Shown here: in pieces, positions 8,726 through 17,282 of the stretch | Numbering within the stretch: the stretch's first letter is position 1 | How the letters are laid out: the number at the start of each line of letters is the position of its first letter | Assembly: GCA_964531285.1 (NCBI GenBank) | Contig: CAZHDI010000006.1 | Span: forward strand, 1-63,777 | Source: CAZHDI01 sp964531285 | GTDB lineage: Bacteria > Pseudomonadota > Alphaproteobacteria > JAJFIK01 | Length of the DNA: 63,777 nt | Reading direction: 5' to 3' | Program-made: the position numbers and the translations under genes | The notes under the pieces: generated by a model | What the model saw: the letters and a program-made list of their open reading frames with translations, nothing else | Database searches by the model: none | What the model was told of the DNA's origin: nothing

Positions 8726-9859
8726 ATGAAACGCTCTTATGTCATCGCCGTCGTCTTCGCCTGCACCCTGGCTTTGTGGATGCTGTCCGGGCAGTTCACC
8801 GCCGGCAACGGCAGCGACGAGGCGCCTCAGGAAACCGCGCAGGTGCGCGCCGAGAAGCTTTTCACCGTGCGTGCGCGAACCATGACCGCCCAGACCCGGG
8901 ACGCCAGCCTGGTGCTGCGCGGCGAAACCGAAGCCGTGCGCACGGTTTCGGTGCGGGCGGAAACGTCGGGGCGGGTCGTGGAATTGCCGATGCGCGAGGG
9001 CGCCCTTGTCGACGAAGGCGATGTGCTGTGCCGCCTCGATGTGCGCGACCGCCAGGCCCGGCTTAGCGAAGCCCGCGCGGCGGTCGAGCAGCGCCAGCTT
9101 GAATACAAGGCGGCCCAGCAGCTTTCGGGCCGCGGCTTTACGTCCGAAACCCAGGCGGCGGGCGCCATGGCGGCCCTCGATGCGGCCCAGGCGGCGCTCA
9201 CCGCGGCGCGGATCGATCTGGCGAACACCCAGATCAAGGCGCCCTTTTCCGGGATTCTCGACAATATCGGCGTTGAGGTCGGCGATCTCATCCAGATCGG
9301 CGAGGTTTGCGGCATTATCGTGGACCAGGACCCATTCCTGGTGGTCACGCAGGTGTCGGAACGCGAGGTCGGCCTGTTGGATGTGGGGACCCGCGCGACC
9401 GCCGAGCTTGTGACAGGCGGCGCGGTGGAAGGCACCGTGCGGTTCATCAGCACGCGGGCGCAGGACTCCACACGCACCTTCCGGGTCGAGGTCGAAGTGC
9501 CGAATCCGGACGGGACCACCTTCCGGGACGGCGTGTCGGCGGAATTGCGGATCCCGGTCCGCAGTGTCGCCGCGCACCGGCTGAGCCCGGCCCTTCTGAC
9601 GCTGAACACCGACGGCCAGCTTGGCGTGCGGACCCTGGTCAACGGCTCGGAGGTCCTGTTCCAGGAGATTCAGGTCATCGAGGATGAAGGTGACGGCGTG
9701 TGGGTGACCGGGCTCGACGAGACGGTCACCATCATCACGGTCGGCCAGGAATTCGTCGTCGACGGCCAGACGGTCGATGTGGACCTTGAGAACGGGGGCG
9801 ATGCCGACCTTCAGATCAATCCGCAGCTGACGGGACGCACACAGAACCGTAGGGGGTAA
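8726..9859 (+). CDS. RND efflux periplasmic adaptor subunit
   Basis: A 377-residue membrane fusion protein that links an inner-membrane RND pump to an outer-membrane channel. An N-terminal membrane anchor (YVIAVVFACTLALWMLSG) is followed by a split biotinyl-lipoyl domain (RAETSGRVVELPMREGALV and IKAPFSGILDNIGVEVGDLI). A short helical hairpin rich in Ala/Glu/Gln separates the two halves, and beta-barrel and membrane-proximal domains follow. It is the second gene after padR and ends 2 bp before the permease, so the two are co-translated. No outer-membrane channel gene is visible next to it; a shared TolC-type protein is presumably encoded elsewhere. Confidence 0.92.
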   Translation: MKRSYVIAVVFACTLALWMLSGQFTAGNGSDEAPQETAQVRAEKLFTVRARTMTAQTRDASLVLRGETEAVRTVSVRAETSGRVVELPMREGALVDEGDVLCRLDVRDRQARLSEARAAVEQRQLEYKAAQQLSGRGFTSETQAAGAMAALDAAQAALTAARIDLANTQIKAPFSGILDNIGVEVGDLIQIGEVCGIIVDQDPFLVVTQVSEREVGLLDVGTRATAELVTGGAVEGTVRFISTRAQDSTRTFRVEVEVPNPDGTTFRDGVSAELRIPVRSVAAHRLSPALLTLNTDGQLGVRTLVNGSEVLFQEIQVIEDEGDGVWVTGLDETVTIITVGQEFVVDGQTVDVDLENGGDADLQINPQLTGRTQNRRG

Positions 9860-9861
9860 CG

Positions 9862-12800
9862 GTGACGGGCATAATCGATGCTGCGATGGGCCGTTCGCGT
9901 ACGGTCCTGTCGGTGCTGGTCGTCTGCATTCTGGCGGGCCTGATCTCCTATGTTTCGATCCCCAAGGAATCCGACCCGGATATTCCGATCCCGGTGATTC
10001 TGGTGCAGCTCGTCCACCAGGGCATTTCCCCGGAGGATGCCGAGCGCCTGCTCGTCAAACCGGTCGAACGGGAAGTTCAATCCATCGAAGGCATCAAGGA
10101 GATGCGCTCTTATGCGGCCCAGGGCGCCGCCGGGGTGCTGCTCGAATTCGATGTCAGTTTCGATAAGGACGCCGCCCTCGCCGATGTCCGCGACAAGGTG
10201 GACAACGCCCGCGCCGAACTGCCCGAGGATGCCGAAGAACCCCTCGTCATCGAGTTCAACACCTCGACCTTCCCGGTCATGGTGGTGACCCTGTCGGGCG
10301 ATGTGCCGGAACGCACGCTCTATCAGTTGGCCCGCCGCCTGAAGGATCAGGTCGAAGGCCTGCCCGGCGTGCTCGAAGGCCGTCTGAGCGGCGACCGCGA
10401 AGAGCTGCTGGAGGTCGTCATCGACCCGTCCGCTCTTGAGACCTATGACATCTCCCAGCAGGAACTCATTACGTCGATTACCCAGAACAACCGTCTCGTT
10501 GCCGCGGGCTCGCTCGACACCGGACAGGGCCGGTTCGCCGTGAAAGTGCCCGGCCTCATCGAGACCGTGCAGGATGTCTATGACCTGCCCGTCAAGGTCC
10601 AGGGCGACAGCGTCGTAACCCTCGCGGATGTGGCCGAGATCCGCCGGACCTTCCAGGACGCGAATGGCTTTGCCCGGTTCAACGGCCGCCCCGCCATCGC
10701 CATCGAGATCACCAAGCGGGTCGGCGCCAACATCATCGATACCAATGAGAGCGTGCGTGCGCTGGTGGCCGAGGCCCAGGCCGGCTGGCCCGACGCCGTG
10801 CGCGTGAACTTCACCGCCGACCAGTCGGACTGGATCTACCGCTCGCTCGGCCAGCTTCAGGCGGCCATCATCACCGCGATCAGCCTGGTGATGATCGTAG
10901 TGCTGGCGGCGCTCGGCCTGCGCTCGGCCATGCTGGTGGGGATCGCGATCCCCAGTTCCTTCCTTATCGCCTTTCTGCTGATGTCGGCGCTGGGCATGAC
11001 CCTCAACATGATGGTCATGTTCGGTCTGGTGCTGGCGGTCGGCATCCTGGTCGATGGCGCCATCGTGGTGGTCGAATATGCCGACCGGAAGATGGCCGAG
11101 GGCCTGCATCGCCGCGAAGCCTATACCCGCGCGGCCAAACGGATGTTCTGGCCCATCGTCTCCTCGACCCTGACGACGCTCGCCGCCTTTTTCCCCATGC
11201 TGTTCTGGCCCGGCGTGAGCGGACGGTTCATGAGCTTTCTGCCGATCACGCTGATCCTGGTGCTCACCGCCGCGCTGGTGGTGGCGCTGATTTTCTTGCC
11301 GGTGATGGGATCGGTTTTCGGCGCGCATTCGGGCGAGGACGAGGACCAGGACGAGAACCTGCGCCATCTGACGGCGGCGGAATCCGGCGACCTGTCCAGT
11401 CTCAAGGGCCTGACCGGCGCCTATATCCGGACGATCAACACAATCCTGCGCTTCCCCGGTGCGGTTCTGGCCGCGTGCCTGGCGACCTTGATGGGCGTTG
11501 TCGTGATCTACGGCGCGGTGGGCAAGGGCGTGGAGTTCTTCGTCGAAACCGAGCCGGAACTGGCTTACGTGCTGGTCAGCGGACGCGGCAATATCTCGGC
11601 GCAGGAAGCCAGCGATCTGGTCACCGAGGTTGAACAGATCGTGCGCCAGGTGGACGGCCTCAAAGCCGTGTTCACGACCACCACGACGCCGGGCGGCGGC
11701 AACGCCAATGGCGGCGGCGCGGCCGGAGAATTGCCGCCCGATCTGATCGGCCAGATCCTGGTCGAACTGACACCCTACGGTACCCGTGCACCGGGCAAGC
11801 AGATCCTTCAGGAAATCCGGGACCGGACGGCCGGGCTGCCGGGCCTGCGCATCGAGGTGCGCCAGCGCCAGGACGGCCCGCCGACCGGCAAGGACGTGCA
11901 GATCGAATTGTCATCCATCGACAGCGACGCGCTCACTCGCGAGACCGGTAAAATCGCCGATTACATGCGCTCCGTGGACGGACTGATCGAGGTGGACGAC
12001 ACCCGGCCCCTGCCCGGCATCGAATGGCAGCTCACGGTGGACCGGGAGCGCGCGGGGCGCTTCGGCGCGGATATCCAGACCGTCGGCGCGACCGTGCAGC
12101 TCGTGACCAACGGCGTGCTGATCGACACCTACCGCCCGGACGACGCGGAAGACGAGATCGATATCCGTGCGCGGTTCCCCGAATCCTACCGCAATATCGA
12201 TCAACTCGATTCGCTGCGTATCCGGACCAATGATGGACTGATACCGATCACCAATTTCGTGTCCCGCGAGCCGCGCCCCGTGGTGAATCAGATCGACCGG
12301 GTGGACGGGCGCCAGATCATGGAAGTGCGGGCCAACACGGTCGAGGGCGTTCTGGCCGACGAGATGGTCGGTGTGGTGCGCGAGTGGATCGAGACGCAAG
12401 GCGATATCGACCCGGCCGTGGCGTGGCGCTTCCGGGGCGCGGACGAGGAATCCCAGGCGGCGGCGGCGTTCCTGGGGAACGCCATGCTGGCCTCTTTGTT
12501 CCTGATGTTCGTGATCCTGCTCACCCAGTTCAACAGCTTCTATCACGCCAGCATGATCCTCACGACGGTGATCTTTTCGACCATCGGGGTGCTTTTGGGC
12601 ATGATCGTCATGGGGCAGACCTTCTCGGTCATCATGACGGGTACGGGAATCGTCGCGCTCGCGGGGATCGTCGTGAACAACAACATCGTGCTTATCGACA
12701 CCTATCAACGGCTGCGCCGGGACGGCTTTGCGGTGAAGGAAGCGGTGGCGCGCACCGCGGCTCAGCGCCTGCGGCCGGTGCTGTTGACCACGATCACCAC

Positions 12801-13041
12801 CATGTGCGGCCTCTTGCCGATGATGTTCGCGCTCAATGTGGATTATTTCACCCGCACCCTGTCCGTGGGCGGACCGGTCGCCGACTGGTGGGTACAGCTT
12901 GCCACGGCGGTCGTGTTCGGTCTCGGCTTCGCGACCATCCTGACGCTGCTGGTAACTCCGGCCTTGCTGGTGCTGCCGACGCACTATGCCGAGTTCTTCG
13001 CCAAGCTGACCAAGCGCAAAAAGGCCGAGGACGCGGCGTGA
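9862..13041 (+). CDS. RND efflux pump permease (HAE1-like)
   Basis: A 1059-residue inner-membrane proton antiporter, full length for the AcrB/MexB superfamily. GTG start at 9862. The first membrane helix is followed by the porter domain (YVSIPKESDPDIPIPVILVQ). Transmembrane helix 4 and its loop carry GILVDGAIVVVEYADRKM, with the conserved Asp used in proton relay. FFPMLFWPGVSGRFMSFLP follows, and the second half repeats the layout (GIVALAGIVVNNNIVLIDTY, ARTAAQRLRPVLLTT). A Gly/Asn-rich loop near residue 610 (GGGNANGGGAAGE) is unusual. The stop codon is immediately followed by the N gap, so downstream operon members could be missing. Substrate unknown. Confidence 0.93.
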   Translation: MTGIIDAAMGRSRTVLSVLVVCILAGLISYVSIPKESDPDIPIPVILVQLVHQGISPEDAERLLVKPVEREVQSIEGIKEMRSYAAQGAAGVLLEFDVSFDKDAALADVRDKVDNARAELPEDAEEPLVIEFNTSTFPVMVVTLSGDVPERTLYQLARRLKDQVEGLPGVLEGRLSGDREELLEVVIDPSALETYDISQQELITSITQNNRLVAAGSLDTGQGRFAVKVPGLIETVQDVYDLPVKVQGDSVVTLADVAEIRRTFQDANGFARFNGRPAIAIEITKRVGANIIDTNESVRALVAEAQAGWPDAVRVNFTADQSDWIYRSLGQLQAAIITAISLVMIVVLAALGLRSAMLVGIAIPSSFLIAFLLMSALGMTLNMMVMFGLVLAVGILVDGAIVVVEYADRKMAEGLHRREAYTRAAKRMFWPIVSSTLTTLAAFFPMLFWPGVSGRFMSFLPITLILVLTAALVVALIFLPVMGSVFGAHSGEDEDQDENLRHLTAAESGDLSSLKGLTGAYIRTINTILRFPGAVLAACLATLMGVVVIYGAVGKGVEFFVETEPELAYVLVSGRGNISAQEASDLVTEVEQIVRQVDGLKAVFTTTTTPGGGNANGGGAAGELPPDLIGQILVELTPYGTRAPGKQILQEIRDRTAGLPGLRIEVRQRQDGPPTGKDVQIELSSIDSDALTRETGKIADYMRSVDGLIEVDDTRPLPGIEWQLTVDRERAGRFGADIQTVGATVQLVTNGVLIDTYRPDDAEDEIDIRARFPESYRNIDQLDSLRIRTNDGLIPITNFVSREPRPVVNQIDRVDGRQIMEVRANTVEGVLADEMVGVVREWIETQGDIDPAVAWRFRGADEESQAAAAFLGNAMLASLFLMFVILLTQFNSFYHASMILTTVIFSTIGVLLGMIVMGQTFSVIMTGTGIVALAGIVVNNNIVLIDTYQRLRRDGFAVKEAVARTAAQRLRPVLLTTITTMCGLLPMMFALNVDYFTRTLSVGGPVADWWVQLATAVVFGLGFATILTLLVTPALLVLPTHYAEFFAKLTKRKKAEDAA

Positions 13042-13141
13042 NNNNNNNNNNNNNNNNNNNNNNNNNNNNNNNNNNNNNNNNNNNNNNNNNNNNNNNNNNN
13101 NNNNNNNNNNNNNNNNNNNNNNNNNNNNNNNNNNNNNNNNN
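13042..13141. other. Scaffold gap (100 N)
   Basis: Exactly 100 N, the conventional placeholder for a gap of unknown size. It removes the 3' end of the ABC transporter gene and anything between it and the RND permease. Confidence 0.98.
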
Positions 13142-15026
13142 ACGCCGGAACGAGCGCGTCCTCATCCGCCTGACGGAGCAGGCGCTCGGCTTCGGCGAGG
13201 TCGCGCTGGCGTTCCCACATGGCCGCATAAAGACCGCCCCGCGCGATAAGATCGCCGTGGGTTCCCCGCTCAGCCACCCTGCCCGCCTCCAGAACGACGA
13301 TCTCGTCGGCATCCATGATCGTGGACAGACGATGGGCGATCACCAGTGTGGTGCGGCCCTTGGCGACCGATTTAAGCGCGGTCTGGATATCCCGCTCGGT
13401 CTGGGTGTCGAGCGCCGAGGTGGCTTCGTCGAGCACCAGGATCGGCGGGTTCTTCAGGATTGTCCGGGCGATGGCGATGCGCTGTTTTTCGCCGCCCGAA
13501 AGCTTCAGCCCGCGCTCGCCGACGAGCGTGTCGTAGCCCTTGGGCAGGCTGTCGATCAGACCGCTGATCTGTGCCAGCCGCGCCGCTTCGACAACATCCG
13601 CCTCACGCGCGCCGGGCCGGCCATAGCGGATGTTATAGCCGATGGTATCGTTGAACAGCACCGTGTCCTGAGGAACGATGCCGATCGCCGCGCGCAGGGA
13701 CGCTTGCGTGACGTCGCGCAGGTCCTGGCCATCGATGGTGATCCGCCCTCCGGTCGCGTCATAAAAGCGGAACAGCAGCCGCGCGAGGGTCGATTTGCCC
13801 GCGCCCGTCGGTCCGACAACCGCCACGGTGCCGCCCGCCGGCACGGTGATATCGACGCCATGCAGGATCTGCCGGTCCGGCGCGTAATGGAAATCCACCG
13901 CCTCGAAGCGGATCGCGCCGCTGGGAACACGCAGATCCGGCGCACCCGGCTTGTCCTCGATCTCCGGTTCCACGTCGAGCACATCGAGCATGCGCTCGGT
14001 ATCGATCATGGACTCCTGGATTTCACGATAGACAAAGCCGAGGGAATTGAGCGGTCCGGACAGCTGGATTAGGAGCGCATTGACCATCACGAAGGCGCCC
14101 ACGGTCATCGCGCCCGAGGCCACATCGAACCCGGCCATCAGCATCAGGATCGCCAGCGCGGCCGTAAAGATGATCGCCTGCCCGGCATTGAGCAGGCCCA
14201 GCGAGAAGGATGTCTTGACCTTTGCGCTTTCGAGCGAGGCCTGGGCCTCGTCATAACGGTGATGCTCATGGGCCTCGTTGGTGAAGCCCTTGACGGTCTC
14301 GTAGTTCAGGAAACTGTCCACCACCTTGGCGCCGGCCATGGTGTCGATGTCGTTCATCTCGCGGCGCAGGCGCTTGCGCCATTCCGACACCCAAAAGGTG
14401 AAGGCGATATAGACGACCACCGCCACCAGTGTAGCGACCACATACATCGGCCCGAAGCTGGTCAGCAGGATCGCGCAGACCAGCACCAGTTCGATCAGCG
14501 ACGGGATGATGGTGAACAGAACGATCGAGAGCAGAAAGTCCGCCCGGTTGACGCCGCGCCCGACAATGCGCGCCATGGCGCCAGTGCGCCGCTCCAGGTG
14601 AAAGCGCAAGGACAGCCCGTGCAGGTGCTCGAATACCCGTAAGGACAGCGCACGCACCAGCGCCTCGCGCACATTGGCATAGATGGCAAAGCGCGCCTGG
14701 GACAGCACGTCCCCGACCATGCGGGTGAACCCATAGCCGAGGATCATGATCACCGGGACCGCGAGCACGGCGGCCTCCAGCCCTTTTTCCGAGGCGAGGC
14801 CGTCAACGGCGGCCTGATAGAAAAACGGCACGGAGACCTGGACCACCTTGCCCAAAAGCACCGCGCCGACGGACAAAATGACGCGGGTCTTCAGATCGGG
14901 CCGGCCGGGCAGCCACAGATACGGCAGGAGGGCCTTGATGACCTCCCAGGGCTTTCGGCTGCGCGCGCGCATGACCGCGCTGGCAGTGCCGTCGGCTACA
15001 AAATCAATTCCTTCGGGAGGCGTCAC
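13142..15026 (-). CDS. Atm1/HMT1-type ABC exporter (half transporter), 3' end in gap
   Basis: At least 627 residues of a fused permease-ATPase. Six membrane helices at about residues 30-320 belong to the ABC transporter type-1 fold; RFHLERRTGAMARIVGRG and MNDIDTMAGAKVVDSFLNYE are typical of Atm1/HMT1. The ATPase carries Walker A GPTGAGKST, signature LSGGEKQRIAIAR, Walker B ILVLDEATSALD and H-loop IAHRLST. Family members export glutathione-linked or metal-thiol compounds; alphaproteobacterial Atm1 has been linked to heavy-metal detoxification. GTG start at 15026 is likely; an ATG about 18 codons later is possible. The last codons fall in the N gap. Confidence 0.9.
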
Positions 15027-15133
15027 GCCGGGCCTGCTCTCTTATCTGTCTGGTAACCAGACCGATATGGAACAGAATGGCGCGTCTGCCAAGCCTTGGC
15101 GGCCCGGCCCGCGCACGCTCCCCCTCCGCGCAC

Positions 15134-16144
15134 TCACCCTTCGGACCGGACGGTCTCGGGAATATCGAAAATCTGGCCCGGATAGATCAGATCGGGGTCT
15201 CGGATCTGGTCGCTGTTGGCCCGGTAAATGACCGTATACTGAGGGCCGCGGCCATAGACATGCCGCGCGATGCGCCACAGGCTGTTGCCGGGCTGGACCA
15301 CCACGCGCCCATTGGAGACCGCCAAATCCTCCGGTTCGGCGCGGGTGAACGGCATTTCAATCCGCGCCCGCACCGATCCCTCGCCGTCGAGCCGGTCGAC
15401 CCGCAGCGCGTAATCCCCCGGGGCGACGCCCTCATTGAGCCGCAGACGCCAAACGCCATCGCTATCGGTGCTGACATCGCCGACCGCCTCATTGTCGAGA
15501 TAGAGCCGGAGCACCGCATCGGGTTCGGCGCGCCCGGCAAGCAGCACCTGGCCCGCGCGGTCGTAATCCACGCTTTCTACGGCCAGTTTGGGCGCGGTAT
15601 CGTTTCGTGCGGGCGCGGGTCCCTGAAGCACCCGGCTGCCAAAGGCCGGACCGTCGAGCACGACCAAAGGGTCCGCATCCGGACGGTCAGGGACGACGAC
15701 CACCACCGATTGCAGTGAATTCACGGTTTGATCGTCAGGCCCGATGCTTTGCAGCGTCAGGGTCAACTCGCCTGGCGACAGCGGGGTTTCGATGAGCATC
15801 GTCCATTCGCCGGTGCCGGTGGTCCGGGCATCGGCCATCTCATGGCCATCGGCCAAAAGGAGCACGTGCGCACCCGGCGCCGCGCGCCCGGCCAGAACTG
15901 CTTCGCCGGTGGGATCGATCCGCACAATGTCGAAACTGGGCCGGATGGGCTCCGGGACGACCCGATCGGGCACCGGGCTCAAGCCCTCGGAGCGCAAAAC
16001 CGTATCATCCGAGGACGGGCCAGCCGGCCCCACGGTTGTGGGCGCAGTGGTCGCCGGTCCGCCGGTCCAGCCGGCGATCCGCCCGCTCAGCACACCGACG
16101 ATCACAAGGATCGTGAGGGCTATGAGTCCCAGATAGACCCGCAT
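15134..16144 (-). CDS. Membrane-anchored LysM-domain protein
   Basis: A 336-residue protein. ATG at 16144 is chosen because GGAGGTC lies 7 nt upstream. A single N-terminal membrane segment (MRVYLGLIALTILVIVGVL) anchors it. The middle has two Ig-like or carboxypeptidase-regulatory-like modules (VLLAGRAEPDAVLRLYLDNE type). Residues about 285-330 form a LysM peptidoglycan-binding domain (VVQPGNSLWRIARHVYGRG, then YPGQIFDIP). This modular type, with beta-sandwich repeats before LysM, is common and uncharacterised in Alphaproteobacteria. It is likely a cell-wall-associated periplasmic protein, and lies 107 bp before the ABC exporter on the same strand. Confidence 0.85.
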   Translation of the reverse strand: MRVYLGLIALTILVIVGVLSGRIAGWTGGPATTAPTTVGPAGPSSDDTVLRSEGLSPVPDRVVPEPIRPSFDIVRIDPTGEAVLAGRAAPGAHVLLLADGHEMADARTTGTGEWTMLIETPLSPGELTLTLQSIGPDDQTVNSLQSVVVVVPDRPDADPLVVLDGPAFGSRVLQGPAPARNDTAPKLAVESVDYDRAGQVLLAGRAEPDAVLRLYLDNEAVGDVSTDSDGVWRLRLNEGVAPGDYALRVDRLDGEGSVRARIEMPFTRAEPEDLAVSNGRVVVQPGNSLWRIARHVYGRGPQYTVIYRANSDQIRDPDLIYPGQIFDIPETVRSEG

Positions 16145-16273
16145 GGGTCTGACCTCCACGATTGGCCGGATCGCGCAACGCAAGGGTTCAGGCAAATTCT
16201 GAACCACCGCCGTCTTCCATAAAGTACCGGCCAATCATGGCAAAGCCCGGTTGCGATCATGTCGATCTGAAGA

Positions 16274-17014
16274 TCATGCCGCCGGGAACCGCAACGCCTC
16301 CCCGGTCTCCAGCAAGCTCTTGAGCGAGTTGAGGATTTTCGCCCAGCCCGTATGGATGTCGCCATCGGCCTCGCCCAGGCCCCAATGGGTCAGCGTCAAT
16401 TTGCAGACCTCGCCCATGGGCTCGATCTCGAAGGCGACCCGGCTTGGCGCGGCCCCCTCCCGGAAACGCGGCACAAAAGTCGAGACCAGCTTTCTCGGCG
16501 GATCGATTTCCAGCACCTCGCCATCGACCATGACCCGCCCGTCCGGCAACACATATTGCAGCGGCGCGCCGACGCTCCAGTCGCTGCGGACAGCCGAGCC
16601 GAAATAATAGGCCGGGGTTTCCTTGGGCGAGGTCAGGGCCTGCCACAGACGTTCGGGCGTGGTCTTGATGAAGATCTCGGTCACGAAAGAGGGCCGGTCG
16701 CTCATGGGTGTGTCCTCCAATTGGGTTTTGAGATCCACCGCGAACCGGGCGGCGGGCTCGACATAGCGGGCGATCCAGCGGTCCGCGATCTGTTGGAGCG
16801 GCACCGCGTTGAGATAGACGTGCTTGAACCGCCCGGCCTTCCGGGTCGTCACGAGATGCGCCTCTTCCAGGACCTTGAGGTGCTTCATCACGCCGAACCG
16901 GGTCAGGTCGATCTGAGTTTCCAAATCGGACACGGTCCGCCCGTCCCGCACCCGCAGCAGATCCAGGATCTTGCGGCGGGTCGGATCGCTCAGGGCCTTG
17001 AAGACGTCATCCAT
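16274..17014 (-). CDS. ArsR-type HTH fused to SRPBCC/AHSA1 domain
   Basis: A 246-residue two-domain protein. Residues 1-95 are an ArsR-like winged helix (MDDVFKALSDPTRRKILDLL, then VMKHLKVLEEAHLVTTRKAG). Residues about 105-245 are an SRPBCC/AHSA1 (START-like) ligand-pocket domain (FVTEIFIKTTPERLWQALTS, then HTGWAKILNSLKSLLE). In many bacteria these are two adjacent genes; here they are fused, so one chain may both bind DNA and sense a hydrophobic ligand. No metal-binding cysteines of classic ArsR are evident. A 20-bp palindrome 12 bp before the ATG suggests autoregulation. Confidence 0.9.
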   Translation of the reverse strand: MDDVFKALSDPTRRKILDLLRVRDGRTVSDLETQIDLTRFGVMKHLKVLEEAHLVTTRKAGRFKHVYLNAVPLQQIADRWIARYVEPAARFAVDLKTQLEDTPMSDRPSFVTEIFIKTTPERLWQALTSPKETPAYYFGSAVRSDWSVGAPLQYVLPDGRVMVDGEVLEIDPPRKLVSTFVPRFREGAAPSRVAFEIEPMGEVCKLTLTHWGLGEADGDIHTGWAKILNSLKSLLETGEALRFPAA

Positions 17015-17025
17015 GCCGGCTTTAT

Positions 17026-17045
17026 ACGTGACTAATTAATCACGT
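17026..17045 (-). promoter_or_regulatory. Palindromic operator of the ArsR-SRPBCC gene
   Basis: Perfect dyad arms ACGTGA (17026-17031) and TCACGT (17040-17045) surround CTAATTAA, just upstream of the ArsR-type start codon. The length and position fit an autoregulatory ArsR operator that also covers the core promoter. A second GAGTCACC half-site-like stretch lies a few bases further away. Confidence 0.7.
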
Positions 17046-17282
17046 GTCAATCGAGTCACCCATTAGACCTCTAACGAGTGATTATTACAACCCTGCAACC
17101 TTTTCTTAAGGTGGCACGTCTACCCCGGAGGCCGTCTGCATAGGGCCGGTATGCGCCTGTCCCACGCCGCCAGACGATCCGCCTGCGCTCGATGATCCGT
17201 CCACACATCAGTCGCCGCAGACCATCCGCAACATCGGCCGATCCGGCGCGCCCGGACCCGGCAGACCGAAGGGGAGACACAC

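Noticed and set aside
9811..12984. Long minus-strand open frames over the RND genes
   Set aside because: They are shadows of high-GC coding; the plus-strand reading is a complete adaptor and permease with all motifs.
13142..15026. ABC exporter as the type I secretion ATPase for the RTX proteins
   Set aside because: Its permease and ATPase features are Atm1/HMT1-like; the peptidase-like domain and an adjacent membrane-fusion gene are absent, and it lies upstream on the opposite strand.
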